From an uncultured Dysgonomonas sp. (GTDB taxonomy: Bacteria > Bacteroidota > Bacteroidia > Bacteroidales > Dysgonomonadaceae): a DNA stretch of 21,103 nt. Within the stretch, counting starts at the first letter, position 1; the number at the start of each line of letters is the position of its first letter. The notes beneath the pieces were generated by a model. That model ran no database searches. It had not been told where the DNA came from and was given only the letters and a program-made list of their open reading frames with translations. The stretch spans positions 1 through 21,103 of the forward strand of contig CALNCC010000118.1 in assembly GCA_937875275.1 (NCBI GenBank). Direction: 5' to 3'. This document shows, in pieces, positions 7,488 through 15,959 of the stretch. The translations under genes and the position numbers were made by a program.

Positions 7488-8921
7488 TTATATTTTGATC
7501 GGATCAAACTTAGGTACAAGCAGTTTCATTACACTCCAACCTATCAGATAGGCAACGGCGCAATATCCGAACACAATAGAATATCCGGTAGAGATGCCTC
7601 CCTCAAAGTTCTCGGCTGCGTAATCGAACAGATACCCACTAATTGTCATCAGTAAGAATGCGCTGAGTCCTCCGGCAAGCCCGGTAAATCCTGTAATTGT
7701 AGCCACCGCCCTCTTTGGGAACAGGTCGCTTCCGGCAGTGAATATATTGGCCGACCATGCCTGATGTCCGGCACAACCTATACCGATCAATATGATTGGT
7801 ATCCAATACCCTTGATCGCCCAATGCTTCTATATGAGCCAGCGGTTGAGCCAGCAGCACCACCAGTGGTATCATGGCTATAAACATCATGGCTTTCATTC
7901 TACCGTCGTATGCTTTCATTCCCTTATTGATGAAATAGGTAGGGAACTTGCCGCCTAAAACAGATCCCAATACTGTGATTGTATACAGCAGTCCTAATGG
8001 GAGAGCTATCTCAGTTCCTTCGAGTTTGTACTCGGCATGCAGATATGCCGGCGTCCAGAATAGGAAGAACCACCAAACGCCATCGGTAATAAATTTACCT
8101 AAGAAAACAGACCATGATTGTTTGTATTTGAGGCAATCAGTGAAACTGATAGTCTTTTCTTTTTCGTCAGATGTCGTCTCTCCGTCTTCGCTGTCATCTT
8201 GATTGATATATGCTCTTTCCGCATCGTTCATCCATTGGTTTTCTTGCGGCGATTTGTAAAGAATAAGCCAGATAGCAAGCCAAATGAAACCTAATGCTCC
8301 AACTATAAGAAATGCTGTTTCCCATCCCCATTTGCTGGCAAGGAAAGGTACGGATAGGGGGGCTAATACAGCTCCGATATTAGATCCCGAATTGAAAATG
8401 CCGGTAGCAAATGCACGGTCTTTCTTCGGGAAATATTCGGCGGTAGCCTTCACTGCCGATGGGAAATTGCCCGCTTCGCCGACTGCCAGCACTACTCGTG
8501 CAATGATGAAACAGAAGAGGCTGATTGCTGCAATCACAGGAACAACTTCTCCTGTGGCATTTCTCAGTCCTTCGGCATTTTCTATGCCGGTATACCATTC
8601 TGTTATTTGTCCGCAAAGTGCGTGTATACACGCCCCGAACGACCACAGACCGATAGCCCACGCATATCCTTTTTTAGTCCCTACCTTGTCTACAAATCCA
8701 CCGACAAAGATCATGCTGACAGCATATACTAACGAGAATATGCCGGTGATCCAGCCATAATCCGACTCTGTCCAATGAAATTCGGTTGCCAGTTCGGTTT
8801 TGAGTAGACCGATGATCTGTCGGTCCATATAGTTAATAGTGGTGGCAAAGAACAATAATGTACAGACCGTCCATCTGTATTTAGTCATCGTCTCGTTTGC
8901 CGCATTTAAGATTTTCTTCAT
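7488..8921 (-). CDS. exuT: Hexuronate transporter, MFS (ExuT-like)
   Basis: Inner-membrane major facilitator of 477 aa, expected to import glucuronate/galacturonate with protons. The N-terminus TKYRWTVCTLLFFATTINYMDRQIIGLL is the hallmark start of the anion:cation symporter/ExuT group, and the loop 2-3 motif GGFVDKVGTKKGY matches the MFS signature. Helix 4-5 carries LAVGEAGNFPSAVKATAEYFPKKDRAFATGIFNSGSN, also characteristic of hexuronate transporters. About 12 membrane segments can be counted. It is longer than typical ExuT (about 430 aa); extra residues occur around 118-135 and in the acidic central loop (DDSEDGETTSDEKEK). It is the last gene of the hexuronate operon, 12 bp after the aldolase gene, which supports the substrate call. 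Confidence 0.9.
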   Translation of the reverse strand: MKKILNAANETMTKYRWTVCTLLFFATTINYMDRQIIGLLKTELATEFHWTESDYGWITGIFSLVYAVSMIFVGGFVDKVGTKKGYAWAIGLWSFGACIHALCGQITEWYTGIENAEGLRNATGEVVPVIAAISLFCFIIARVVLAVGEAGNFPSAVKATAEYFPKKDRAFATGIFNSGSNIGAVLAPLSVPFLASKWGWETAFLIVGALGFIWLAIWLILYKSPQENQWMNDAERAYINQDDSEDGETTSDEKEKTISFTDCLKYKQSWSVFLGKFITDGVWWFFLFWTPAYLHAEYKLEGTEIALPLGLLYTITVLGSVLGGKFPTYFINKGMKAYDGRMKAMMFIAMIPLVVLLAQPLAHIEALGDQGYWIPIILIGIGCAGHQAWSANIFTAGSDLFPKRAVATITGFTGLAGGLSAFLLMTISGYLFDYAAENFEGGISTGYSIVFGYCAVAYLIGWSVMKLLVPKFDPIKI

Positions 8922-8933
8922 GGTATTGTTTTT

Positions 8934-9605
8934 TTATGTGCTTATTTTTGTCATTATAGCAAAGGTCTCTTTACATATTTGAGTGATTCGCGCCCAGTCT
9001 TTTTGTTTGATAGCATCATCGGGAAACAGTTTCGATCCCATCCCAACGCATGCAACACCGGAGTTGAACCATGCCTTCAGATTTTCTTCGGTAGGCTCAA
9101 CAGCTCCCGTTGCCATTATATTGCTCCACGGCATTGGTGCCATCACATTCTTAACGAAAGAAGGACCTCCTACATTGCCTGCCGGAAATATCTTTACCAC
9201 CTCAGCTCCCAATTCCTGTGCGGTACCTATCTCGGATACCGATCCGCAACCGGGAATATAGGCAACCTGCCTTCTGTTGCATACTTTGAATATATCCGGA
9301 TTGAGCAATGGACCAACTATGAAGTTTGCTCCCGATTGCAAAAATAATGAAGCCGTACCCGAATCTACTATCGACCCGATACCTAATATCATTTCGGGAC
9401 ATTCTTTTAGTACCCACTTGTTGAGCTCGGCGAATATCTCGTGGGCAAAGTCTCCACGATTGGTAAACTCGAAGACTCTGACTCCTCCGTCGTAACAAGC
9501 CTTTACCACCTGTTTAGACACCTCGAGGTCGGCATGATAGAAAACCGGAACGATGCCCGTTTCCTTCATCTTGCTGCATACTTCTATTCTGCTAAATTTT
9601 GCCAT
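8934..9605 (-). CDS. eda: 2-keto-3-deoxy-6-phosphogluconate aldolase / 4-hydroxy-2-oxoglutarate aldolase
   Basis: Cleaves KDPG to pyruvate and glyceraldehyde-3-phosphate, the last step of hexuronate breakdown. The 223-aa protein is a class I (Schiff-base) aldolase: Glu46 and Arg50 in VFEFTNRG match the catalytic Glu-x-x-x-Arg of E. coli Eda, and Lys138 in EVVKIFPAGNVGG is the Schiff-base lysine. The phosphate/substrate loop GPLLNPD and the C-terminal MATGAVEPT segment are present. It lies between kdgK (19 bp) and exuT (12 bp) in the operon, so product flow fits. Also called kdgA in some Bacteroidetes annotations. Confidence 0.94.
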   Translation of the reverse strand: MAKFSRIEVCSKMKETGIVPVFYHADLEVSKQVVKACYDGGVRVFEFTNRGDFAHEIFAELNKWVLKECPEMILGIGSIVDSGTASLFLQSGANFIVGPLLNPDIFKVCNRRQVAYIPGCGSVSEIGTAQELGAEVVKIFPAGNVGGPSFVKNVMAPMPWSNIMATGAVEPTEENLKAWFNSGVACVGMGSKLFPDDAIKQKDWARITQICKETFAIMTKIST

Positions 9606-9624
9606 ATTATTATGTTTATATATT

Positions 9625-10662
9625 TTATCTTGATACTCTGCCCGAACCGTCTCCTTTCATCAGGTTCTCTACCTCGGCAACACTAACCAGATTGAAATCT
9701 CCATATACTGTATGTTTCAGGCAAGAGGCTGCCGTTGCAAATTCGAGCGCTTTTTGGTCGTCATCCGTATACGTCAACAGCCCGTATATAAGTCCGCCCA
9801 TGAAGGAGTCGCCTCCTCCTACACGATCTACTATGTGTGTGATATCGTACCGTTTCGACATGTATAGTTTGTCAGAATAGAGGCAACCTCCCCAAGTGTT
9901 ATGATTGGCATTGATAGACCCACGCAAAGTGATAATCACTTTTTTAGCTCTCGGAAATTGCTGTTTGATCTGCTTGCACACCGATTCAAATTCTTCGGGG
10001 TTTACCTCGCCGCTTGTTGCCGTTACGTCAAAGCCTTCGGGCTTGATGTTGAATACTTTTTCGGCGTCTTCTTCATTGCCTAAGATAACATCACAACCTT
10101 CTACCAATGCCGGCATAATCTCTTGAGCCGTTTTGCCATATTTCCACAGATTCTTGCGGAAGTTGAGGTCGGTAGATACCGTGATCCCCATTCTGTTAGC
10201 AGTCTTGATGGCTTCGAGGCAAGCATCTGCCGCACCTTGCGATATGGCAGGAGTTATACCTGTCCAGTGAAACCATTGAGCATCTTTCAATACTGTTTCC
10301 CAATCTATCATTCCCGGTTTGATGTCGGCAATGGCAGAGTGAGCACGATCGTAGACTACCTTAGAGGCACGAGCTACGGCTCCCGTTTCCAAGAAGTAAA
10401 TACCTACGCGATCTCCGCCTCTGGCGATATGCTTAGTGCCTACGTTGTATTTTCGCAGTTCCGAAACGCACCAGTCGGCTATATCGTTCTGTGGTAGGCG
10501 AGTAACAAACTCGGTAGGGATGCCATAGTTGGCAAGAGATACAGCTACGTTTGCTTCTCCTCCGCCAAAAGTAGAGTTGAGAGACGTAGATTGAATAAAG
10601 CGATTGTAGGCAGGTGTTGCCAACCGCAACATAATTTCTCCGAAACTTACGACTTTTTTCAT
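9625..10662 (-). CDS. kdgK: 2-keto-3-deoxygluconate kinase (PfkB family)
   Basis: Phosphorylates 2-keto-3-deoxygluconate (KDG) with ATP to KDPG. The 345-aa protein has the PfkB N-terminal sugar-binding segment (GGGEANVAVSLANYG, 33-47) and the C-terminal signature DRVGGGDSFMGG (279-290), with Asp285 as catalytic base. Most PfkB enzymes have GAGD, so GGGD is a mild variation. ITLRGS near 244-249 corresponds to the ATP-binding VTLG strand. PfkB kinases vary in substrate; the KDG call rests on the adjacent aldolase and the uxuA/uxaC genes. It begins 59 bp after uxaC, the largest gap in the operon. Confidence 0.92.
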   Translation of the reverse strand: MKKVVSFGEIMLRLATPAYNRFIQSTSLNSTFGGGEANVAVSLANYGIPTEFVTRLPQNDIADWCVSELRKYNVGTKHIARGGDRVGIYFLETGAVARASKVVYDRAHSAIADIKPGMIDWETVLKDAQWFHWTGITPAISQGAADACLEAIKTANRMGITVSTDLNFRKNLWKYGKTAQEIMPALVEGCDVILGNEEDAEKVFNIKPEGFDVTATSGEVNPEEFESVCKQIKQQFPRAKKVIITLRGSINANHNTWGGCLYSDKLYMSKRYDITHIVDRVGGGDSFMGGLIYGLLTYTDDDQKALEFATAASCLKHTVYGDFNLVSVAEVENLMKGDGSGRVSR

Positions 10663-10721
10663 TTACTCTTTATGTTTTATTTTTTTTTTGATTTCAAATT
10701 GGATATATAATCTGTGTAACC

Positions 10722-12128
10722 TCAAAAGTTGAAAAAGTTTTTCGCATTGTTGTACGATATATCTCCTGCCATCTTGCCGATGAACTCAATCTCGGAAGCC
10801 GGAAGAAAACCTTTCTCTACATCATTGCCCAACAGATTACACAAGATTCTGCGGAAATATTCGTGGCGAGGGTAGGATAGGAAGCTGCGCGAATCGGTTA
10901 GCATACCTACAAATCGGCTCAATAAACCTTGGTTAGATAAGGACCTCATCTGAGCCTCCATACCATCTTTCTGATCTAAGAACCACCATCCCGAACCGAA
11001 TTGCATTTTTCCGGCAACAGAACCATCTTGGTAGTTGCCTATCATGGTTGCTATCAGGTCGTTGTCTCTTGGGTTGAGGTTGTATAATATTGTTTTTGTC
11101 AGTTTTCCTATTGCGTCTAATCTGTCGAAGAATCTGATCATGCTCAGGGCTTGCGAATAGTCGGCAATAGAGTCGCAGCCGGCATCGGGACCGTATTGTT
11201 TATATAAGCGCGAAGAATTGTTGCGGACTACACCGAAGTGGAATTGCTGAACCCAACCTTTCTCCCAATCCATGACAGCACCTTCGAATAGAATAGCCGA
11301 TTTGAATTTGCCGGCTTCATCAGCGGTCAGTTCTTTTCCGGAATATATTTTTTCGAATATTTGCTTGATCTCCACGTCTGTATAACTATCACTGAAAAAA
11401 TGAGCCATACCATGATCCGACAATTTGCAGCCCAAGCTTGCAAAATAGTCGTGTCGCTTGCGCAGTGCCGATAGCAAGTCGGCGTAATTAGAAATTGATA
11501 CGCCGGATACGGCAGCCAGTTTCTCCACATATTGTCTAAATTCTTGTGGGTTTTCCACAGCCATAAGCTTGTCGGGACGCCATGTCGGTAAAACTTTCAC
11601 TTCAAAACCATCGTTCAGCAATGCCTGATGATGTTCTAACGAATCTGTGGGGTCGTCGGTTGTGCATACAGCCTCTACGTTGTACCGTTTCATGAGGTTG
11701 CGCGCAGAATATTCTTTTGTCTTCAATTTGGCAGTACATTCTTCGAATATTTCGCGAGCCGTTTCGGGTTTCAATATTGTATCTATTCCGAATGCTGTTT
11801 TCAGTTCCAAGTGCGTCCAATGATATAACGGATTTCTCATTGTATAAGGAATCGTTTCTGCCCACTTTTCGTATTTCTCCCAATCGGAAGTCTCTTTGCC
11901 TGTAATATATTTCTCGGCAATGCCATTGGCACGCATCGCTCTCCATTTGTAATGGTCGCCTGCCAACCATATCTCTCCCAGATTGTCGAACTGATAATCT
12001 TCGGCAATCATCTTCGGGTCGAGATGGCAATGATAGTCAATTATCGGCAGATGTTTCGAGTATTTGTGATACAGGTTTTCAGCCGTTGGTGTTTCTAAAA
12101 CAAAATTATCATCTAAAAAATTTTTCAT
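10722..12128 (-). CDS. uxaC: Glucuronate (uronate) isomerase
   Basis: Isomerises D-glucuronate to D-fructuronate (and D-galacturonate to D-tagaturonate), the entry step of the pathway, in the cytoplasm. The protein of 468 aa has the amidohydrolase-like metal motif DYHCHLDP (31-38, His33 and His35) and the TTDDPTDSLEHH segment typical of UxaC, plus LPTWRPDKLM and LSDHGMAHFF further on. I place the start at ATG 12128 (MKNFLDDNF), which is the family N-terminus and lies 7 bp after the uxuA stop. An upstream in-frame ATG at 12158 would overlap uxuA and add ten unrelated residues. Confidence 0.95.
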   Translation of the reverse strand: MKNFLDDNFVLETPTAENLYHKYSKHLPIIDYHCHLDPKMIAEDYQFDNLGEIWLAGDHYKWRAMRANGIAEKYITGKETSDWEKYEKWAETIPYTMRNPLYHWTHLELKTAFGIDTILKPETAREIFEECTAKLKTKEYSARNLMKRYNVEAVCTTDDPTDSLEHHQALLNDGFEVKVLPTWRPDKLMAVENPQEFRQYVEKLAAVSGVSISNYADLLSALRKRHDYFASLGCKLSDHGMAHFFSDSYTDVEIKQIFEKIYSGKELTADEAGKFKSAILFEGAVMDWEKGWVQQFHFGVVRNNSSRLYKQYGPDAGCDSIADYSQALSMIRFFDRLDAIGKLTKTILYNLNPRDNDLIATMIGNYQDGSVAGKMQFGSGWWFLDQKDGMEAQMRSLSNQGLLSRFVGMLTDSRSFLSYPRHEYFRRILCNLLGNDVEKGFLPASEIEFIGKMAGDISYNNAKNFFNF

Positions 12129-12135
12129 GCGATTT

Positions 12136-13308
12136 TTACTTGTATAAAGATTTAGCAATACCTACTTCCAAGCCTCTCAATTCGGCAAGACCTCTCAAGC
12201 GTCCGATGCCCGAATAACCCGGATTTGTCTTTTTGTTCAGATCGTCTAACATCTGATGCCCGTGATCGGGACGGAAGGGGATGGATATTCCTCTATTGTT
12301 TTGTATTTCAAGGAAACCTTTCATCACGTTGTACATGTCAACGTCTCCTTCCAAATGATTTGCTTCGAAGAAATTACCGTCCGCATCGCGCTGTGTAGAC
12401 CGCAGATGTACGAAGTTAACGCGGTCGCCCAAAGCTATAATCATTGCCGGCAGATCGTTGTCGGCGCGCACACCGAAAGATCCGGTACAGAAACATAGCC
12501 CGTTAGATTGGTTAGGCACAGCTTTAACCAATTGTTCGAAGTCGGATTGAGTGCTTAGAATACGTGGTAAACCTAAGATAGAGAATGGCGGATCGTCGGG
12601 GTGGATTGCAAGTTTTGCGCCTACCTCGTCGGCAACAGGGGCAATCTCTTTCAAGAACGCGATGAGATTTTCTCTCAATCGGTTTTCGTCTATCAGATTG
12701 TAGCGGTCGAGTTGTGCTTGAAATTCCTCTAATGAAAAACTCTCTTCTGCACCTGGAAGTCCGGCAATCATGTTTTTTACCAAAAGATCTTTTTCATCTT
12801 GGTGCATGGCTTCGAAACGAGTCTTCGCCCGTTCCATTTCAGCATCGGTATAGTCCTTCTCCGCATTTTTGCGTTTGAGGATAAACAAATCGAAAGCCAT
12901 GAAAGCATCTTTCTCGAACCGAAGAGCTTTAGAGCCATCGGGCATTGTGTAGGCGAGATCGGTGCGAGTCCAGTCGAGAACAGGCATGAAATTGTAAGTG
13001 ATGATCTGTATGCCACATTCTGCCAAGTTGCGAATACTTTGCTTATAGTTTTCGATATATTGTTTATAGTTTCCCTCTTGCGTTTTTATATATTCATGCA
13101 CAGGGATACTCTCAACAACCGACCATACGAGACCTGCATCCTCTATTATTTTTATTCGTTTCTTTATCTCGTTCACAGTCCACACCTCTCCGTTAGGAAT
13201 ATGGTGCAGAGCTGTAACAATACCGGTTGCTCCGGCTTGTCGTATATCAGCCAGCGATACCGGATCGTTAGGTCCATACCATCGCCATGTTTGTTCGCTT
13301 AATATCAT
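12136..13308 (-). CDS. uxuA: Mannonate dehydratase
   Basis: Dehydrates D-mannonate to 2-keto-3-deoxygluconate using a divalent metal. The 390-aa protein has the UxuA start EQTWRWYGPNDPVSLADIRQAG, in which Trp-Arg-Trp-Tyr-Gly is family-typical. It also has the TIM-barrel metal-site segments LAIHPDDPP, FCTGSFGVR, VNFVHLRST and FRPDHGHQML, which contain the expected His, Cys and Asp ligands. Length matches E. coli UxuA (394 aa). It starts 14 bp after the uxuB stop and ends 7 bp before uxaC, so translation is probably tightly linked. Its product feeds KdgK in the same operon. Confidence 0.96.
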   Translation of the reverse strand: MILSEQTWRWYGPNDPVSLADIRQAGATGIVTALHHIPNGEVWTVNEIKKRIKIIEDAGLVWSVVESIPVHEYIKTQEGNYKQYIENYKQSIRNLAECGIQIITYNFMPVLDWTRTDLAYTMPDGSKALRFEKDAFMAFDLFILKRKNAEKDYTDAEMERAKTRFEAMHQDEKDLLVKNMIAGLPGAEESFSLEEFQAQLDRYNLIDENRLRENLIAFLKEIAPVADEVGAKLAIHPDDPPFSILGLPRILSTQSDFEQLVKAVPNQSNGLCFCTGSFGVRADNDLPAMIIALGDRVNFVHLRSTQRDADGNFFEANHLEGDVDMYNVMKGFLEIQNNRGISIPFRPDHGHQMLDDLNKKTNPGYSGIGRLRGLAELRGLEVGIAKSLYK

Positions 13309-13322
13309 TTGAGTCTGTCGTT

Positions 13323-14138
13323 TTAGATTGAAAATGCGTTGAACCCGCCATCGACAACAAGTACGCTACCTGTTACAAACTGCGATGCATCGCTGATAAG
13401 GTAATGCACAGAGCCTAACAATTCGTCAGGGTTTCCGAAACGTCTGAAAGGGGTGTGTGCCACAATGGTCTTACCTCTGGCGGTAAGTGTATTGTCGGGG
13501 TTGGTAAGTAGTGTTCTGTTTTGTTCGGTAAGAAAGAATCCGGGAGCGATAGCGTTTACTCTGAATTTCTCTCCGAATTTTGTGGCAAGTTCTCCTGCCA
13601 TGTATTGCGTAAAATTGGTTACCGCCGCTTTTGCCGATCCGTATCCTGCTACTCGGGTAAGCGGACGCAGAGCCGACATCGACGAGAAGTTGATGATGTT
13701 TCCTGCGCCCGATTTTACCATTGCTTCCATAAAAATGGTAGTAGGCAGCAGTGTTCCCATAAGGTTGAGGTTTACAACATCTTGGAAGGCATCGGTGTCG
13801 AGGTCGAATATATTGTTGTTCTCCCCGATTGTTGCTCCGGGCATATTGCCACCGGCAGCATTGATGAGAATGTCTATTCGTCCGTATTTATGCAATATCT
13901 CTTCTCGGTTCTGAGTGAGTATTGTTTTATCTGTTACATCTGAAATAATGAAGTCTGCCTTTCCGCCGCTTCTGGTTATCTCATCGATCAGGGTAGAGCC
14001 TTTTTCTTTGTTTCGTCCTAATACTATAACGGTACTTCCCTGTTGGGCGAGGTATTTGGATATGCAGGTTCCTAAGACGCCGTATCCTCCTGTTATGACA
14101 ATAATTTTGTCCTTAATATCGAATAAATCTGTTTTCAT
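13323..14138 (-). CDS. uxuB: D-mannonate oxidoreductase (fructuronate reductase), SDR type
   Basis: Reduces fructuronate to mannonate with NAD(P)H. The protein (271 aa from ATG 14138) is a classical short-chain dehydrogenase: TGGYGVLG (16-23) nucleotide loop, NAAGG (93-97), catalytic Ser153 region FSSMS, Tyr166-x-x-x-Lys170 (YGSAK), and the NAIAPGFFLTEQNRTLL segment. It is not the mannitol-dehydrogenase-type UxuB of E. coli; the SDR form, as in Bacillus subtilis UxuB, is a known substitute. The longer frame from 14210 adds 24 residues that would read through the promoter, so I reject it. It is the first gene of the hexuronate operon, and this position plus the lack of another reductase supports the call. 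Confidence 0.87.
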   Translation of the reverse strand: MKTDLFDIKDKIIVITGGYGVLGTCISKYLAQQGSTVIVLGRNKEKGSTLIDEITRSGGKADFIISDVTDKTILTQNREEILHKYGRIDILINAAGGNMPGATIGENNNIFDLDTDAFQDVVNLNLMGTLLPTTIFMEAMVKSGAGNIINFSSMSALRPLTRVAGYGSAKAAVTNFTQYMAGELATKFGEKFRVNAIAPGFFLTEQNRTLLTNPDNTLTARGKTIVAHTPFRRFGNPDELLGSVHYLISDASQFVTGSVLVVDGGFNAFSI

Positions 14139-14159
14139 ATATGCTATTAAATAAGTCGC

Positions 14160-14171
14160 GTGTGCGCACAC
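14160..14171. promoter_or_regulatory. Perfect 12-bp palindrome, candidate operator of the hexuronate operon
   Basis: GTGTGCGCACAC is a perfect palindrome lying between the -7 box (14181-14188, minus strand) and the uxuB ATG at 14138, i.e. at about the predicted transcription start. It is GC-rich in an otherwise AT-rich leader. A repressor bound here would block initiation. Which regulator is unknown; none is encoded in this window next to the operon. Confidence 0.55.
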
Positions 14172-14180
14172 ATTATTTGC

Positions 14181-14211
14181 CAAACTTAATAATAAAGTAT
14201 GAAAAGACAAA
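14181..14211 (-). promoter_or_regulatory. Bacteroidetes consensus promoter of the uxuB-uxuA-uxaC-kdgK-eda-exuT operon
   Basis: Minus-strand TAAGTTTG (14188-14181) fits TAnnTTTG, and TTTG (14211-14208) lies 19 nt upstream, an ideal spacing. Transcription would start near 14174, giving a leader of about 35 nt. No other promoter is evident between the six genes, which are spaced 7-59 bp apart. Confidence 0.78.
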
Positions 14212-14421
14212 CTTTTAGATGAAAAAAGACACGAAATATATATTTATTTTTTTCGAGATCAGCTTGTATCTAAAATGGCATAAGTTAGATACTATGCTTA
14301 GCGTTTCTTTACCCTACCATGCCATAATCAATAGGAATAGGATAGACATCGTAAATATATGGCTCACACACTACAACTAAATTCCCAGAATTAGGACAAG
14401 ACCTCTACCAAATTAATACAC
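14212..14421. other. Intergenic stretch upstream of the uxu operon with inverted repeat GTATCTAA/TTAGATAC
   Basis: About 210 bp between the uxu promoter and the amt terminator hold no credible gene. The only clear structure is GTATCTAA (14266-14273) and TTAGATAC (14285-14292), a perfect 8-bp inverted repeat with an 11-bp spacer. It overlaps a looser pair ATGGCAT (14275-14281)/ATGCCAT (14319-14325). The first repeat lies about 55-80 bp upstream of the uxu -33 box, a position suited to an activator. Confidence 0.4.
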
Positions 14422-14462
14422 AAAACAAAATAGAGAGACTATCCTGATGGATAATCTCTCTA
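14422..14462 (-). terminator. Intrinsic terminator of the PII-Amt operon
   Basis: AGAGAGACTATCC (14433-14445) pairs with GGATAATCTCTCT (14450-14462) at 12 of 13 positions around a TGAT loop. On the minus strand the stem is followed by ATTTTGTTTTG, a suitable T-rich tract. It begins 36 bp after the amt stop codon. Confidence 0.85.
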
Positions 14463-14497
14463 TACTCTTTGGGTCTCATAATGAATACACAATATTA

Positions 14498-15913
14498 TTA
14501 TTCATCTTCGCTATATGCCATCTCTCCATGTTGAGTAATATCAAGGCCAATAGCTTCTTCTTCTTTTGTAACACGAAGACCAACTATCTTATCTACAATC
14601 TTGAACAAAATAAATGTCATAACAGCACTATATGCTATCGCAGCCACGTTACACACCAGCTGCACCCACAATTGATGCACATCACCATACAATGCTCCCT
14701 GAGCGCCTTCGGTACCAGTTATAAACTGAGTTGCAAAAACGCCGGTCAATATAGCTCCTACAAAACCACCAACACCATGAACACCGAAAGCATCTAAGGC
14801 ATCATCATATTTCAATTTTGTTTTCACATAAGCCACCATAATAAAACATATAACACCCGAAGCCAAACCAATAACCAACGAACCAAGTACATCTACCGAT
14901 CCGGCAGCAGGAGTAATAGCCACAAGTCCGGCAACAGCACCTGTACAGAATCCCACAACGGTTGGTTTTTTGTTGATAAACCATTCTAAAGTCATCCATA
15001 CCACAGCAGCCACAGCAGTAGCCAAATGAGTTACAAGTAACGCGTTAGCAGCCAAACCATCGGCAGCCAAACCACTACCGGCATTGAAACCAAACCAACC
15101 TAACCACAACATAGCTGTTCCTAAGACAACAAACGGTACGTTGTGAGGAGTTATAGGATGTCCTGTTGTGCGGTATCCCTTGCGACGACCTAAGAGCAAA
15201 GCCATAACAAGCGCCGATACTCCGGCATTGATATGGACAACTGTTCCTCCGGCAAAGTCGATAGCACCCATTTGAGCCATCCAGCCGCCACCCCAGACCC
15301 AATGAGCCATAGGGTTGTATACAAGAATTGCCCACAACACCGAGAATAACAAAAATCCGGAAAACTTGATCCTTTCAGCAAATGCTCCGATAATCAAAGC
15401 AGGAGTAATCACGGCAAACATACATTGAAACATAGCAAATAACAATTCCGGTATGTTGCCCGCAGTAAGAGTATCTAATGTTATTCCATACAAGAATACT
15501 TTGTCAAAGCCACCCATAATAAAGGCCAAAGGATGACCACTCTCCATAAAGCTGGTTCCGAAAACCATACTATATCCAAAAGCCACCCACACGATAGTAA
15601 TAACCCCGGTAAGCACCAGGCATTGCATCATGATACTCAACACATTTTTTCGGCGAACAAGACCACCATAGAAAAAAGCCAAGCCCGGAATCGTCATCAG
15701 CAAAACAAGAATGGTAGCTGTCAGAATCCATGCTGTATTACCGGAATCTAAAGTCGCAACCTCTTCTACGGGTTCTGTTTCGGCAACAACAGCCTGTACA
15801 GGCTCTGCAACTGCAGCTATCGAATCGGTGGCAGGAATTGAATCCTGAGCGGACATTGCAATGGGTACCATCAGTAAGATGGCGAACAACATTATTATAT
15901 ATTTAATTTTCAT
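14498..15913 (-). CDS. amtB: Ammonium transporter with signal peptide and acidic periplasmic tail
   Basis: Imports ammonium/ammonia across the inner membrane. The 471-aa protein has the Amt core: Asp219 in IDFAGGTVVHINAG with pore His227, and the second pore histidine His379 in DAFGVHGVGG, equivalent to E. coli Asp160, His168 and His318. About 11 membrane helices follow an N-terminal cleavable signal peptide (cleavage likely after MSA, residue 22). Between them is a roughly 40-residue Ala/Val/Glu/Pro-rich tail. The cytoplasmic C-terminus GLDITQHGEMAY is the usual PII-responsive tail. I start at ATG 15913 (MKIKYII, signal peptide); the frame stays open to 16087 but that would run into the PII gene. 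It is last in an operon with PII (46 bp gap), which blocks Amt when nitrogen is plentiful. Confidence 0.95.
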   Translation of the reverse strand: MKIKYIIMLFAILLMVPIAMSAQDSIPATDSIAAVAEPVQAVVAETEPVEEVATLDSGNTAWILTATILVLLMTIPGLAFFYGGLVRRKNVLSIMMQCLVLTGVITIVWVAFGYSMVFGTSFMESGHPLAFIMGGFDKVFLYGITLDTLTAGNIPELLFAMFQCMFAVITPALIIGAFAERIKFSGFLLFSVLWAILVYNPMAHWVWGGGWMAQMGAIDFAGGTVVHINAGVSALVMALLLGRRKGYRTTGHPITPHNVPFVVLGTAMLWLGWFGFNAGSGLAADGLAANALLVTHLATAVAAVVWMTLEWFINKKPTVVGFCTGAVAGLVAITPAAGSVDVLGSLVIGLASGVICFIMVAYVKTKLKYDDALDAFGVHGVGGFVGAILTGVFATQFITGTEGAQGALYGDVHQLWVQLVCNVAAIAYSAVMTFILFKIVDKIVGLRVTKEEEAIGLDITQHGEMAYSEDE

Positions 15914-15959
15914 ATCTGAATGTTTTTTAATAGTTATACCTTCATTAATGCATATGTGA

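Noticed and set aside
8284..8760. 158-codon plus-strand frame antisense to exuT
   Set aside because: Lies fully inside a clearly conserved transporter gene; composition is that of a reverse shadow frame.
12799..13302. 167-codon plus-strand frame antisense to uxuA
   Set aside because: Fully inside uxuA, whose motifs are continuous; no promoter or recognisable domain on the other strand.
14139..14210. Upstream extension of the uxuB frame (24 extra residues)
   Set aside because: It runs through the -7 promoter box and the palindrome, and SDR proteins normally start where ATG 14138 starts.
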